Of a stretch of DNA of 64,000 nucleotides, positions 1-10,400 are shown in pieces. Position numbers and translations under genes: made by a program. The stretch comes from Cyclobacteriaceae bacterium (GTDB lineage Bacteria > Bacteroidota > Bacteroidia > Cytophagales > Cyclobacteriaceae): the NCBI GenBank assembly GCA_020436085.1, contig JAGQYM010000010.1, positions 1 to 64,000 on the forward strand. The letters are read 5' to 3'. How positions within the stretch are numbered: position 1 is the first letter of the stretch; every line of letters starts with the position of its first letter. The notes under the pieces are model-generated. The model saw nothing but the letters and a program-made list of their open reading frames with translations. It was not told the origin of the DNA and did no database searches.

Positions 1-333
1 CGCCATCCAGAGTAATGACGCGTTAGGCATAAGACAAAGAGCGAGGGAAGCCAGGATAGCGCCAATTGCAAAGTAAGGTCTTCTTCGTCCCCATCGCTGG
101 TGCCAGGTGCGATCACTATAGTAACCTATTAGCGGTTGGACGATCAGTCCCGTAATAGGCGCTGCCAGCCAGTACATCGCCAGGTTGGCTGTGTCAGCTC
201 CTAAAGTTTCAAAAATCCGACTAGTGTTCGCATTCTGTAAAGCGAAACCAAATTGAATACCCAGAAAACCAAAGCTCATATTCCAGATCTGCCAGAAATT
301 AAGCTTGGGTTTGATAGTAGCGGTGGATGACAT
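1..333 (-). CDS. SLC45-like MFS sugar transporter, N-terminal part (cut by window edge)
   Basis: Only the first 111 codons lie in the window; the gene continues beyond base 1. The ATG is at 333-331 on the minus strand. The protein opens MSSTATIKPKLNFWQIW and continues with a glycine/phenylalanine-rich first membrane helix, a second helix containing APITGLIVQPLIGYYSD, then the basic loop RWGRRRPYFAIGA, which is the MFS motif between helices 2 and 3. The GLIVQPxIG and GRRxPYF segments are also present in the complete transporter at 26509-27843, so both belong to the same SLC45/GPH-like family, known for sucrose or maltose proton symport. It lies 52 bases downstream of the GH31 gene on the same strand, so co-transcription and import of GH31 products such as maltose or glucose are likely (inference). 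Family is fairly certain, substrate is not. Confidence 0.85.
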   Translation of the reverse strand, partial: MSSTATIKPKLNFWQIWNMSFGFLGIQFGFALQNANTSRIFETLGADTANLAMYWLAAPITGLIVQPLIGYYSDRTWHQRWGRRRPYFAIGAILASLALCLMPNASLLWMA

Positions 334-385
334 AGTACTTAGTTCAACTGAATGGGAAAGTTGTATCTGAAATATAGTATTTAAT

Positions 386-2788
386 TCAATACTGAATTTT
401 GATAGTTTCCTGACTGGCCTTCAGTTCAATAAAAGGTAGTGAAGGAATCTTGTAGCCTTCGTTGGATTGAACAACCGGATCAAAACTTCTCAGTGGCTGC
501 ACGAGGCGGTAGTCTGCTTGTGAGATTGAAACTGGTTTTTGATCTACTTTGACTTTTGATAGTGAACCAAATCCATGAAAGTAAATTCGGTAGTCACTGT
601 ATTGTGATTCGAAGTCGCCCTTTGTTGGTTCGATATCGATTTCTGATTTGTCAGGATCGAACGTTATAGTTTGCAATGAGAACTCTCCTTGCTCATATGC
701 AAAGGTACTTCCGTCATCCTGATACAATGTGAATGAGCATGAATTCTGTCCGTTGTATATATGAATTTCAAGCACCGTTGATTTTGATTTGGTGTTGTTA
801 ACCTGATCTCCATCCATTACAATAATGGAGGATCCTTTCACGAAAACTGGTAGTTTTTCAATCGGACATTCTACCATTATTTCTCCGCCAGTGTATTGCA
901 GGTCATCAAACAAGCTGTACCAATCTCCTTGTGGTAGAAAAACTTTTGTTAGTTCCCTATGGCTTTCGACTGGAGCGACCAATATGGAATCACCAAAGAA
1001 GTATTGATGTTGATATTGATTTAGGTATACTTTTTCCTCGTGGGGATAATCGATAGCCAAACTTCGCTGCACCGGCATTCCAGTTATGGACGACTCACAG
1101 AATGCCGAATAGAGATAAGGCATTAGTCGGTAACGAAGCTTGATATAGTTGCGTGATATTTCCTCCACTTCTTCACCAAATGACCAGGGCTCTGCGTCAC
1201 GGCTGTTAACCATCGAGTGGCCGCGAAAAAATGGAGAGAACGCTGCGATGGAAATCCAACGCCCAAAAAGTTTTGGATGGGCATCACCAACAAATCCCCC
1301 AGCGTCATACCCGCAGAAGGATAAACCGGTTAATCCCATGCTGTTTAGTAGTCGCACACCCAACATCATATGTTCATCTGTTGCGATGTTATCCCCCGTC
1401 CATACAGCGGCATATCGCTGAATACCTGAGAAGGCAGAACGTGTGAGATTGAACGGACGCTTTCCTTTCAGCAATTGTTTGGTTCCTTCGTATGTGGCGC
1501 GCGCCATTTGAAAGCCATAGATGTTACGTCCCCTTCTTATCGTGTCATGCTGATCTTCAAATGACATTCCGATATTGTCAGGCAGTTGATTACCCCAGGT
1601 GGCAATCTCATTCATGTCATTCCAAAACCCCTCGATGCCTAGCTCGATGTAGTCCTTGAATTTATTTGCCCACCATCGTCTTGCTTTTGGACTGGTGAAG
1701 TCAGGGAAATGACACCACCCAGGCCAAACCTGCCCGGTATAGTAGGATCCATCTGGGTATTTGATAAACACATCATCACGAACTCCGTCATCGTAGGCAT
1801 GGTAGCCCTTCTCAACCTTGATACCTGGGTCACACATTACAACGACCTCAAACTTGTCATCCTTTAACTTTTCGATGAGTGACTTTGGATTGCTGAAGTG
1901 GGAGGGGTGCCAGGAAAAAATTTTATAGGCGTCCATGTAGTGTATGTCAAACACAATCGCATCCGCAGGAATGTCTTTTTCACGAAACGTACGAGCCACG
2001 TTCAATACTTCCTTGTCAGGAAAATAACTGTATCTACACTGCTGATACCCAATCGACCATCTCGGAGGCAACGGCATCCTGCCAGTCAAATGAGTGTAGT
2101 GCGTAATAATTTCTCGAACGGTAGCTCCGGCTATGAAGTAGTAATTCATCTCTCCGGCATCTGCTGAAAAGCTTGAGAATCGATTATTGGAGGCTCCGAA
2201 GTTGAAATGTGTTTTAAAGGTATTGTCGAGATAGATTCCATACTGTAATCCACTATGGATGCCGATGTAAAATGGCGTTGAACAATAGAGAGGATCAGAA
2301 GCTGAGTTGTATCCGTAACTATCAGTGTTCCAATTGACGTATCCATGGCCTCTTCGATTGAGTGGGCCTGTTTTCTCGCCAAGTCCGATAAAACGTTCTC
2401 CGTCTTGAAGCTTTTTATAGCTCGTTACTTGCTCGCCATTCCAGAGTGTAGTCAGGTCATCTTCGTTCAGTACTTCATTGTTCTTGTTGGCGAATTTTAT
2501 TTTTAAGGAGTCCGTGTTGACAAAAATTCTAAGAGCGTCACTTTCAATGATAATCTCCTTGCCGGATTCATTTATGTTCAGCTCAACTTGCCCGGGTTGG
2601 GCTACCACTGCGTATGAGAAATCTTCAAAATTAGGTTGACGTGTGAGGGTGACTCTTGCGATTGATGAACCATAAAAGATGATTTTGAAATGGGCATGAT
2701 CAGTGTGACCAATTATCCCATTGCCCGACTTTTTCCATTTTTGAATTTTGCCCGGGGAGATTACTTGTGTTGAATTGAGATGTGACAT
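386..2788 (-). CDS. GH31 family alpha-glucosidase
   Basis: An 800-residue protein with the GH31 layout: N-terminal beta-sandwich (about 1-230), catalytic TIM barrel (about 240-570) and C-terminal beta domains. The nucleophile motif WNDMNE places Asp391, and WTGDN places the acid/base Asp466; both are intact. GH31 enzymes release glucose from non-reducing ends of alpha-glucans or isomalto-type oligosaccharides with retention. No convincing signal peptide is seen (start MSHLNSTQVISPGKIQKWKK), which suggests cytoplasmic action on imported oligosaccharides, though another location is possible. A perfect LacI-type operator lies about 85 bases upstream of the ATG. The SLC45-like transporter follows on the same strand. 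Linkage specificity (1,4 or 1,6 or other) cannot be read from the sequence. Confidence 0.93.
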   Translation of the reverse strand: MSHLNSTQVISPGKIQKWKKSGNGIIGHTDHAHFKIIFYGSSIARVTLTRQPNFEDFSYAVVAQPGQVELNINESGKEIIIESDALRIFVNTDSLKIKFANKNNEVLNEDDLTTLWNGEQVTSYKKLQDGERFIGLGEKTGPLNRRGHGYVNWNTDSYGYNSASDPLYCSTPFYIGIHSGLQYGIYLDNTFKTHFNFGASNNRFSSFSADAGEMNYYFIAGATVREIITHYTHLTGRMPLPPRWSIGYQQCRYSYFPDKEVLNVARTFREKDIPADAIVFDIHYMDAYKIFSWHPSHFSNPKSLIEKLKDDKFEVVVMCDPGIKVEKGYHAYDDGVRDDVFIKYPDGSYYTGQVWPGWCHFPDFTSPKARRWWANKFKDYIELGIEGFWNDMNEIATWGNQLPDNIGMSFEDQHDTIRRGRNIYGFQMARATYEGTKQLLKGKRPFNLTRSAFSGIQRYAAVWTGDNIATDEHMMLGVRLLNSMGLTGLSFCGYDAGGFVGDAHPKLFGRWISIAAFSPFFRGHSMVNSRDAEPWSFGEEVEEISRNYIKLRYRLMPYLYSAFCESSITGMPVQRSLAIDYPHEEKVYLNQYQHQYFFGDSILVAPVESHRELTKVFLPQGDWYSLFDDLQYTGGEIMVECPIEKLPVFVKGSSIIVMDGDQVNNTKSKSTVLEIHIYNGQNSCSFTLYQDDGSTFAYEQGEFSLQTITFDPDKSEIDIEPTKGDFESQYSDYRIYFHGFGSLSKVKVDQKPVSISQADYRLVQPLRSFDPVVQSNEGYKIPSLPFIELKASQETIKIQY

Positions 2789-2870
2789 TGATGTCTGGTC
2801 AAAGTGGTTGCAGCATCAAAATAGCACAATTAACACTTTTGAGGTGTCAATAGAATTCAAAACAAATTCA

Positions 2871-2882
2871 GCAAACGTTTGC
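2871..2882. promoter_or_regulatory. LacI-type operator upstream of the GH31 gene
   Basis: GCAAACGTTTGC is a perfect 12-bp palindrome with the central CG typical of LacI/PurR/CcpA-type operators. It lies between the end of the lacI-type gene and the ATG of the GH31 gene. The same core recurs at 7261, 32208 and, with one change, at 3983 and 39430. The likely ligand is the adjacent LacI-family protein (inference). Confidence 0.75.
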
Positions 2883-2895
2883 GATTAGCAGAAGC

Positions 2896-3939
2896 CTACT
2901 TTGGTTTCACCGATGAGTCTCGTACGATGAGGCGAGTTTTCAGGATTTTGGTTTCTGGAGGAATTTCTGTTTCCTCTTTGTCCTTTCCTTTCTTTTCGAT
3001 CTGTCTGATAAGAAGTTTGGCTGCTTCCTGACCCATTTCAAATCCTGGTTGGTCAACGGTGGTGAGAGGTGGTTCCATCAATGCACTGAATAACCAATTA
3101 CTGAAACCAACGATCGCTATATCATTTGGTATTTTAAAGCCCATCTCTTTTACAGCCAACATTGCTCCCATTGCAGAGGGATCGTTGCTGGCGAAAATAG
3201 CATCAGGACGTTTCTTAATACTAATCAATCTCTTGGTTACTTCCTTTCCTTCATCAATCGTTGCGCTAGGACACACCGTTATCAAATCTTCGTCTATCTC
3301 CATGCCGTGCTCGGCAAGAGCTGCTTTGTATCCTTCGAGTCGTTGTGTGCTGATGTCCAGATTAGGAGGACCTTCTATATGTGCGATGCGTTTGCATCCC
3401 TGCTCAATGAGATGCCGGGTGGCTTCTTTGGCACCCGCAAAATCGTCAACAATTACTTTACTTAACTGCGGATTGTTGTAGACGCGATCAAAGAATACAA
3501 TTGGAACCCCTTTTGCAATTATAGACTCAATATGCTCAAAGTCTGTCGTCTCTCGCGATACTGAAATAAGCATGCCATCGACACGACTGTTGAACAAAGC
3601 CTTAATGTCCGTTACTTCTCTTGCTTGAGATTCATTGGACTGGGCAAGAATTACGTTGTAACCTGCACGATAAGCTACGTCTTCAATTCCGCTGATGATT
3701 GTTGAGAAAAAGAAGTGAACAATTTCCGGTATTATAACACCGATTGTATTGGTTTTGCTTTGTCGAAGGTTAAGGGCAACTGTATTGGGTTGATAGTTCA
3801 ACTTGGTAGCCAACTGGTTGACCGCCTTCTTCGTCTCGGGGCTGATGTCAGGATGATCTTTCAGTGCCCGTGATACAGTAGACGGTGAAATTCCCAGTTC
3901 TCTCGCGATGTCTTTGATCGTTACCAAATTGTATTTCAT
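2896..3939 (-). CDS. LacI-family transcriptional regulator
   Basis: A 347-residue DNA-binding repressor. Residues about 6-60 form the LacI helix-turn-helix and hinge (TIKDIARELGISPSTVSRAL, then LNLRQSKTNTIGVIIPEI). A periplasmic-binding-protein-like effector domain (about 60-340) follows, with conserved elements such as VDGMLIS, FFDR, RIAHIEGP, DAIFASND and TTVDQPGFEMG. It sits in the centre of the alpha-glucan locus between the GH31 gene and the pgmB-GH65 pair, and operator-like palindromes flank it on both sides, one of them 44 bases upstream of its ATG, which suggests autoregulation. Family regulators in comparable positions respond to maltose or glucose-type sugars; the true effector is unknown. 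I propose it as the regulator of all five operators seen in this window (inference). Confidence 0.93.
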   Translation of the reverse strand: MKYNLVTIKDIARELGISPSTVSRALKDHPDISPETKKAVNQLATKLNYQPNTVALNLRQSKTNTIGVIIPEIVHFFFSTIISGIEDVAYRAGYNVILAQSNESQAREVTDIKALFNSRVDGMLISVSRETTDFEHIESIIAKGVPIVFFDRVYNNPQLSKVIVDDFAGAKEATRHLIEQGCKRIAHIEGPPNLDISTQRLEGYKAALAEHGMEIDEDLITVCPSATIDEGKEVTKRLISIKKRPDAIFASNDPSAMGAMLAVKEMGFKIPNDIAIVGFSNWLFSALMEPPLTTVDQPGFEMGQEAAKLLIRQIEKKGKDKEETEIPPETKILKTRLIVRDSSVKPK

Positions 3940-3982
3940 GCTTTACTATATGTCGGGTCTGTCAATTTACAACAATTTTTTC

Positions 3983-3994
3983 GCAATCGTTTGC
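3983..3994. promoter_or_regulatory. LacI-type operator between lacI-type gene and pgmB
   Basis: GCAATCGTTTGC matches the perfect operator at 2871 in 11 of 12 positions. It lies in the 186-bp divergent intergenic region, 44 bases from the repressor ATG and 131 bases from the pgmB start. It could therefore control both directions. The rest of this intergenic region is AT-rich and shows nothing else I can name. Confidence 0.65.
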
Positions 3995-4125
3995 ATTATG
4001 CAAAATACCCGCAAAAAAAGGTGTTCAATCCAATTTTTGCAAAATCTCTTTTATTCACGCCAAACGTAAACACTTAAAAACAAAAGTTATTATTGCGATA
4101 GAAATTATTTGAAAATTTTTTTGAA

Positions 4126-4770
4126 GTGAAGGCATGTATTTTTGATTTGGACGGAGTGATCGTTGACACAGCGAAATATCACTTCGTTGCGTGGAAGAAA
4201 TTAGCAGAAGAGTTGGGTATTTCTTTAACAGAAGAGGATAATGAAAGGTTGAAAGGTGTGAGCAGGATGGAGTCGCTCAATATTATACTTTCCTTAGGCG
4301 GACTTGACGTTGACGATCCGGAAAAGATCAGACTTGCGGACAAGAAGAACGATTGGTTCGTGAATTATATTAACGAGATGAAGAAGGAGGAGATATTTCC
4401 TGGGGTTATCAGCCTACTTCAGTCACTCAAGGAGAAGAAGGCCAAAATCGCGCTGGCATCCAGTAGTAAAAACGCAAAGACTGTTATCGATAAATTGGAA
4501 ATCAGAGATTGGTTTGAGGTGATTGTGGATGGAACAATGATTACTCATTCCAAACCTGATCCTGAAATATTTTTGCTGGCTGCAGAGAGGCTGGGAGTGG
4601 AGCCAAAAGACTGCATTGTGGTGGAAGATGCAGAGGCAGGCGTTGAGGCGGCCAAAAGCGCGGGAATGAAATGCATCGGTATTGGATCTGTCGCCCAATT
4701 AGGAAAGGCCGATGTAGTTGTTAATCAGATTGAAGAATTGAGTACCGAAACATTAGAAAAACAGTTTTAG
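4126..4770 (+). CDS. pgmB: Beta-phosphoglucomutase, HAD superfamily
   Basis: A 214-residue HAD hydrolase-fold mutase. The N-terminus CIFDLDGVIVDTAKYHFVAW carries the nucleophile Asp8 and acid/base Asp10. Later HAD motifs are ALASSSKN (motif II), the lysine of HSKPDPEIFL (motif III) and VVEDAEAGVEAA (motif IV). KGVSRMESL is the cap-domain substrate loop of beta-PGM. The enzyme converts beta-glucose 1-phosphate, the product of inverting GH65 phosphorylases, into glucose 6-phosphate. The start is GTG at 4126, chosen because the catalytic strand begins four codons later and no in-frame ATG precedes it. It is 25 bases upstream of the GH65 phosphorylase gene, the usual partner, which makes the assignment strong. 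Confidence 0.95.
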   Translation: MKACIFDLDGVIVDTAKYHFVAWKKLAEELGISLTEEDNERLKGVSRMESLNIILSLGGLDVDDPEKIRLADKKNDWFVNYINEMKKEEIFPGVISLLQSLKEKKAKIALASSSKNAKTVIDKLEIRDWFEVIVDGTMITHSKPDPEIFLLAAERLGVEPKDCIVVEDAEAGVEAAKSAGMKCIGIGSVAQLGKADVVVNQIEELSTETLEKQF

Positions 4771-4795
4771 TCCTCCTTGTCAAAAGTAGCGAGTT

Positions 4796-7102
4796 ATGAA
4801 AGAATATTTCAAGCATGATCCATGGAAAGTAATTGAGGAAGGTTTCGATCCTCATATGAACAAAGTTGCCGAAAGCATCTTTAGTATAGGCAACGGTCGC
4901 ATGGGGCAACGTGCGAACTTTGAAGAGCAATATTCAGGAGAAACCCTTCCGGGTAGCTATGTAGCGGGCGTATATTATCCGGATAAAACGCGTGTGGGGT
5001 GGTGGAAGAATGGGTATCCAGAGTATTTCGCGAAAGTGCTCAACGCTCCAAACTGGATCAATTTGCACATCGCTATTGAAGGTCAACCCCTTGACCTTGC
5101 AAAATGTAAAGTCGAATCTTTCAGGCGCGAACTTGACATGAAAACGGGAATACTGACGCGTCTGTATATCGCATCGCTTCCTGATGGAAAAAGACTTGAA
5201 GTTAATGCATCGAGATTTTGCAGCATGGCCGATGATGAGATTGGAGCAATTAAGTTCTCATTAACGCCCCTGAATTTCTCTGGGAGCATCACCGTAGTGT
5301 CTGGGATCGATGCTGATGTTGTCAATATGGACTCCAACTATGACGAGAAGTTTTGGAATGAGGTCTACAAAGATGCCTCCAGGGATCAGGCTGTAGTGAC
5401 TGCGGAAACCAAAAAGACTCTCTTTCACGTCTGCTGCGGGTCTACAGTTTCTGTTGTTCAGAAAGGCAAGGAAGTATCACTAAAACAATCGTCTGTTACA
5501 AAGGAGAAGTTTGCGGCCTTTCAGTTTGAACTGCCGATTAATGAAGGAGAGTCTACTGTTATTTATAAATACGCGGCAATACTGTCATCCGAGAATCATA
5601 AAAAAGAAGAGTTGGTTGCTCAGTGCCGGACTCAGTTGGATTACGCGCGGCAGCGAGGATATGAAAAACTAAGAGATGCGCATGTAAAAATCTGGACAGA
5701 TAAATGGAACGAGTGTGATATTACTATTGAGGGTGATGTTGGAGCACAGCAAGGAATACGCTTTAATATTTTCCAACTTAGTCAGACTTATACAGGAAAA
5801 GATCAGAGGTTGAACATCGGTCCAAAAGGTTTTACAGGGGAGAAGTATGGTGGGAGCACCTATTGGGACACAGAGGCTTATTGCTTGCCATTTTATTTAG
5901 GTACAGCTGATCAAAAGGTTGCGCGTAACCTGTTGGTGTATCGTCACAAACATTTGCAAAGGGCGATAGAAAACGCAGGCAAGCTTGGCTTTACAAACGG
6001 GGCGGCACTGTATCCGATGGTGACTATGAATGGAGAAGAGTGTCACAACGAATGGGAGATTACGTTCGAGGAGATTCATCGCAACGGAGCGATTGCCTAT
6101 GCCATTTTTGACTACATCAGATATACCGGTGATAATGACTATTTGGTTGAGTATGGGTTAGAAGTCCTGATTGGTATCTCTAGGTTTTGGGCACAACGGG
6201 TCAATTGGTCTGATGACAAATCGCGCTATGTGATGCTAGGAGTTACAGGTCCCAATGAGTATGAAAATAACGTAAACAACAATTGGTACACCAACCTGAT
6301 TGCTAAATGGACTCTTTCCTACACACTCGAATCGATTGAATATGTTAGAGGGAAAGATGAGTCAGTATTTAACAGGCTTATACAGTCTTTAAAGTTTGAA
6401 GTGCAAGAGGAGACGAAGAAATGGAAAGACATTGGTGATAAAATGTATTTTCCAGAAGACAAGCACCGAGGCATATTCCTTCAGCAGGATGGATTTCTAG
6501 ACAAAGTCATTAAGCCAGTTTCACAATTGGGCAAGGGCGATAGACCTTTGAATCAGAAGTGGTCGTGGGATCGTATTCTGCGCTCATGCTACATAAAGCA
6601 AGCAGACGTGCTACAAGGATTGTACTTCTTTGAAGATCAATTTGATCAGGACTCAATCAAGCGCAACTTCGATTTTTACGAGCCGATTACTGTTCACGAG
6701 TCTTCACTTTCACCTTGTGTGCATTCAATTCTGGCCGCATCTCTAGGCTATCAGGATAAAGCTTATGAAATGTATGTGAGAACAGCCCGGTTGGATTTGG
6801 ACGATTATAACAATGACACTGAGGATGGGTGCCATATTACCAGTATGGCTGGCACTTGGCTGAGTATCACCAAGGGTTTTGGCGGGCTTCGCATTGTCGA
6901 TGATCAGATTCATCTTCACCCATTTATTCCGGGTCAATGGCAGAGCTATTCATTCAAACTTGAGTTCAGAGGCCAGGTGATCAAAGTGAATGTTTCACAG
7001 GCGAGTGTTGACGTCACGTTAGAGGAAGGGAAGGAGCTAGGGATCGTGATTTATGGACAACCATTTGTTCTTACTGACAAGGTTTCATCCCCAATCAGGT
7101 AG
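4796..7102 (+). CDS. GH65 maltose phosphorylase (cytoplasmic)
   Basis: A 768-residue GH65 enzyme without signal peptide. N-terminal beta-sandwich (about 1-270), linker helices, then an alpha/alpha barrel (about 320-690) and a C-terminal beta domain. The general acid is Glu488 in GVTGPNEYENNVNNNWYTN. The phosphate-binding region is intact as TEDGCHITSMAGTWLSITKG, so this copy is a phosphorylase and not a hydrolase. Maltose plus phosphate gives glucose plus beta-glucose 1-phosphate, which the PgmB enzyme just upstream converts to glucose 6-phosphate; together they save one ATP per maltose. Other disaccharide specificities in GH65 (trehalose, kojibiose, nigerose) cannot be excluded from the sequence, but length and context favour maltose. 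A second, secreted GH65 lies at 23112-25130. Confidence 0.9.
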   Translation: MKEYFKHDPWKVIEEGFDPHMNKVAESIFSIGNGRMGQRANFEEQYSGETLPGSYVAGVYYPDKTRVGWWKNGYPEYFAKVLNAPNWINLHIAIEGQPLDLAKCKVESFRRELDMKTGILTRLYIASLPDGKRLEVNASRFCSMADDEIGAIKFSLTPLNFSGSITVVSGIDADVVNMDSNYDEKFWNEVYKDASRDQAVVTAETKKTLFHVCCGSTVSVVQKGKEVSLKQSSVTKEKFAAFQFELPINEGESTVIYKYAAILSSENHKKEELVAQCRTQLDYARQRGYEKLRDAHVKIWTDKWNECDITIEGDVGAQQGIRFNIFQLSQTYTGKDQRLNIGPKGFTGEKYGGSTYWDTEAYCLPFYLGTADQKVARNLLVYRHKHLQRAIENAGKLGFTNGAALYPMVTMNGEECHNEWEITFEEIHRNGAIAYAIFDYIRYTGDNDYLVEYGLEVLIGISRFWAQRVNWSDDKSRYVMLGVTGPNEYENNVNNNWYTNLIAKWTLSYTLESIEYVRGKDESVFNRLIQSLKFEVQEETKKWKDIGDKMYFPEDKHRGIFLQQDGFLDKVIKPVSQLGKGDRPLNQKWSWDRILRSCYIKQADVLQGLYFFEDQFDQDSIKRNFDFYEPITVHESSLSPCVHSILAASLGYQDKAYEMYVRTARLDLDDYNNDTEDGCHITSMAGTWLSITKGFGGLRIVDDQIHLHPFIPGQWQSYSFKLEFRGQVIKVNVSQASVDVTLEEGKELGIVIYGQPFVLTDKVSSPIR

Positions 7103-7260
7103 GTGCTCGATTGTAAAATTTTAGTGCCGCTGAGCCTAAAATTATTGGGCTGATTACGGTGTACTTTTAAGTCATTTTATACCCAGTTTGTCGCGTTCGC
7201 GAAGTGATATTTTGACCGCTGCTGGATAACTCCTGAACTCAAAAAAAAACCGCCTCAGTT

Positions 7261-7272
7261 GCAAACGTTTGC
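7261..7272. promoter_or_regulatory. LacI-type operator upstream of the susC operon
   Basis: GCAAACGTTTGC, a perfect palindrome identical to the site at 2871, lies 159 bases before the SusC ATG. It sits inside a larger imperfect inverted repeat, AAACCGC (7247-7253) with GCGGTTT (7271-7277). The surrounding gap 7103-7431 (329 bases) otherwise holds A/T tracts and the candidate promoter listed separately; I see no gene in it. Confidence 0.7.
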
Positions 7273-7312
7273 GGTTTCGATTCCGTAAAAAAACCTCATT
7301 TTTTGTGGAATT

Positions 7313-7348
7313 TTGCATTCAAAAAAGGCTTTAAACTGCATATCTTTA
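7313..7348 (+). promoter_or_regulatory. Candidate Bacteroidota promoter for susC
   Basis: TATCTTTA at 7341-7348 resembles the Bacteroidota -7 box TAnnTTTG (last base differs), and a TTG at 7313-7315 could serve as the -33 element. The spacing is somewhat longer than usual. It would give a leader of roughly 75-80 bases before the SusC ATG and would place the operator at 7261 upstream of the -33 element. Weak evidence from pattern only. Confidence 0.3.
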
Positions 7349-7431
7349 GTCTAGGTTAATTCTGAGTTATGTTAACCGCATGACTGCTCAGAGCGAAAGA
7401 TTAGCCGCCCATTTAAACTTAACAACACAAT

Positions 7432-10400
7432 ATGACACACTTTTATCTGTTAATTCGCAGGTACCTGGTTGTCTTCCTAATGCTTGGTTGCGCGACTGCT
7501 TTTGCGCAAAGATCGATTAGCGGCCGCGTCACTGCGGCAGAGGACGGCAGCGGGATACCAGGCGTAAACATTCTGGAGAAAGGTACTACGAATGGTACCG
7601 CCTCAGATTTCGATGGAAATTTCAGGCTTAACGTTGGCGACAATGCCACCCTGGTTTTTTCATTCATTGGGTATAAGACGATGGAAGTTCCGGTCGGAGC
7701 TCAGTCTACGCTCAATGTTAGTATGGAGCTTGACGTTACCGCTCTCTCTGAAGTCGTTGTAATTGGTTACGGCCAGACGACAGTGAAAGACGCCACGGGT
7801 GCTGTTGCCGCTGTTACCTCTAAGGATTTCAACGGAGGTGTAATCGCATCTCCTGAGCAGCTAATTCAAGGCAAGACCGCAGGTGTTCAAATAACCTCCG
7901 CGAGTGGCGCTCCTGGAGCAGGCGTTCAGTTGAGAATACGAGGAACGAATTCGATTCGTTCCAACAATAACCCACTATTTGTGGTTGACGGAGTGCCTCT
8001 AAGCGGGGGTACACAACCTGCTGCACCTGATCTTGGAGTTGGTTCTTCCGCAGATACTAATCCATTGAACTTTTTGAATCCGAACGATATCGAGAGCATT
8101 AGCATATTAAAGGATGCTTCTGCAACCGCCATCTATGGTTCAAGAGGTGCAAATGGAGTTGTGATTATTACTACTAAGAGTGGTAAGGGAAACAAAGGCA
8201 CATTTGATTTTGCTTCGAGTGTCAGCGTTTCTTCGCCACTTAAGAAGTATGACTTGTTGGAGAGAGATCAGTTCCTTAGTGCTGTTGCTCAATACGGAGG
8301 GGATCCAGTAGCACAGGACGGAGGAGCGAGTACAGATTGGCAGGACTTTGTTCTAAGGAATTCAGTTTCTCATAAACAGAACCTTTCTTATTCAAGGGGT
8401 TTTGAAACTGCCTCTATTAGGGCGGCAATAGGCTATGAAGATCAGCAAGGAATTCTTCAGAATAGCTATATGAAAAGATTTACCACCAGAGTAAATGGCT
8501 CCAAATCTATGTTGGACGACAAACTGAATTTAGACTTGTCTGCGACTTATTCGAACGTGAGAAGAGAAGATCCACCTACCAGTGGAAGCGCAGGATTTCA
8601 GGGGGACATACTTGGTGCTGCATATGCCGCGAATCCGACATGGCCGACAGACCCACTCTTTAATCCCGGTGGACTGAGAAGTCCTGCGAACATGCTGGAG
8701 TTTTTCGAGAGTAAGGGAACAACGAACCGGATCTTGACTAACTTATCTGCGGACTACAAGCTCAATGATGCCCTTACGGCCAAGATTACCTATGGGTTGG
8801 ATCTTTCTCGTGGAGATAGATCAACATATGTCACAGGAAGGGCCATCAATTTTGGAAATGGCGTTCAAGGATCGGGAGCTGGCCAATTGAATCAGAATAA
8901 TACAACATCCAACCTCCTTGAAGCGACACTCAATTATACCAAGGAATTGGGGAATGTTGACATTGAGGTGGTTGGAGGATATTCCGTTCAAAGTTTTAGA
9001 AACCAATACTATTGGGCTGAAGGCCGTGGGTTTGCTGACTACACTGACTTTGGAAGTATGGACTACCAGATGAGAACTACTTTTGATGCGGCTGACGCTA
9101 TCGCTTCTGGCGTTGCCGGAGACGGCCGTTATAACAACTGGGGTTTTTCCAGAGACCTACGTGCAAATAACATTACTATTCCATCTGGCGCAGCTGGTTT
9201 TGTGAGTGGAGTAGATTTTGATAGTGGCGAGTTTTATCGCGCTTTCCTTAGAAGGAATGCTGGGGTTATTCTTTCGGGAATTGGTGCTAATTTTTACGAT
9301 CAAACGGACTATTTGCAGTCTTATTTTGCAAGAGCGAACTTCACGATTAACGATAAACTATTAGTCACAGCAACACTAAGAGCGGACGGTTCTTCAAAGT
9401 TTGGTAAAGACAACCGGTACGGGGTATTCCCTTCTGGGGCCATAGCATATAAATTACACGAGGAAGACTTTGTTCCGGATGCATTTAGCAACTTAAAAAT
9501 CAGGGCCGGATACGGAGTTGTTGGTAACCAGGATGGCTTGGGATATGGAGAGTTTATTAGAAGAGATAGGTTCGCTGACGTAGACGTAGGGGATGCACGC
9601 GAGATTACAATTCCGGGAGTCTCAAGTTCTGGGTCAGTAAATCCAGGGTTAAAATGGGAATCAACTACTCAGATTAGCACAGGAATTGATTTTGGATTCA
9701 ATAATGATAGAATTACCGGTAGTTTTGACTATTACGTAAAGAACACCACAGATCTTTTGCTAAGACGAAACGCTGCACAACCAGCAGTAGCTGATCAAAT
9801 ATTTGACAATTTGGATGCAGTTGTTGAGAACAAAGGATGGGAGTTATCCCTAAGTTATGGCGTGATAGAAAGTGCTGACGCGTCTTTGACCTTGGGTGGA
9901 AATATTTCCAATAATAAAAACGTACTTAAAGATTTCGGTGGCCTGCTTGATGCAGGTACTATTAGAGGACAAGGATTGACAGGTGCATATGCTCAACGAT
10001 TGGCAGGTGGCCAGCCTTTGTTTTCATTCTTTTTACGTGAATTTGGTGGTTTTGATGCAAATGGTCAACCAATTGGTGACGAGCAAGTTTTTGTTGGTAA
10101 AACCGCGTTGCCTACATGGAACATGGGATTTTCAATTAATGCTACTTATAAAAAGTTTGACTTTAACATGTATGTTTCAGGACAATTCGGTCAGTATGTT
10201 TACAACAACACTCGAAATGCCTTGTTTACAGCTGGGTCAATCAATAACGCTAGAAATGTTACACCGGATGTGTTAACAAATGGAGAGGCTGGTTCGGCTG
10301 AAGCATCTGTTTCAACCCGATTCCTCGAAAAAGGTGACTTTATTAGAGGTCAAAACTTAACGCTAGGTTATAACATACCTGTTAGTGGTACATTTAAGAA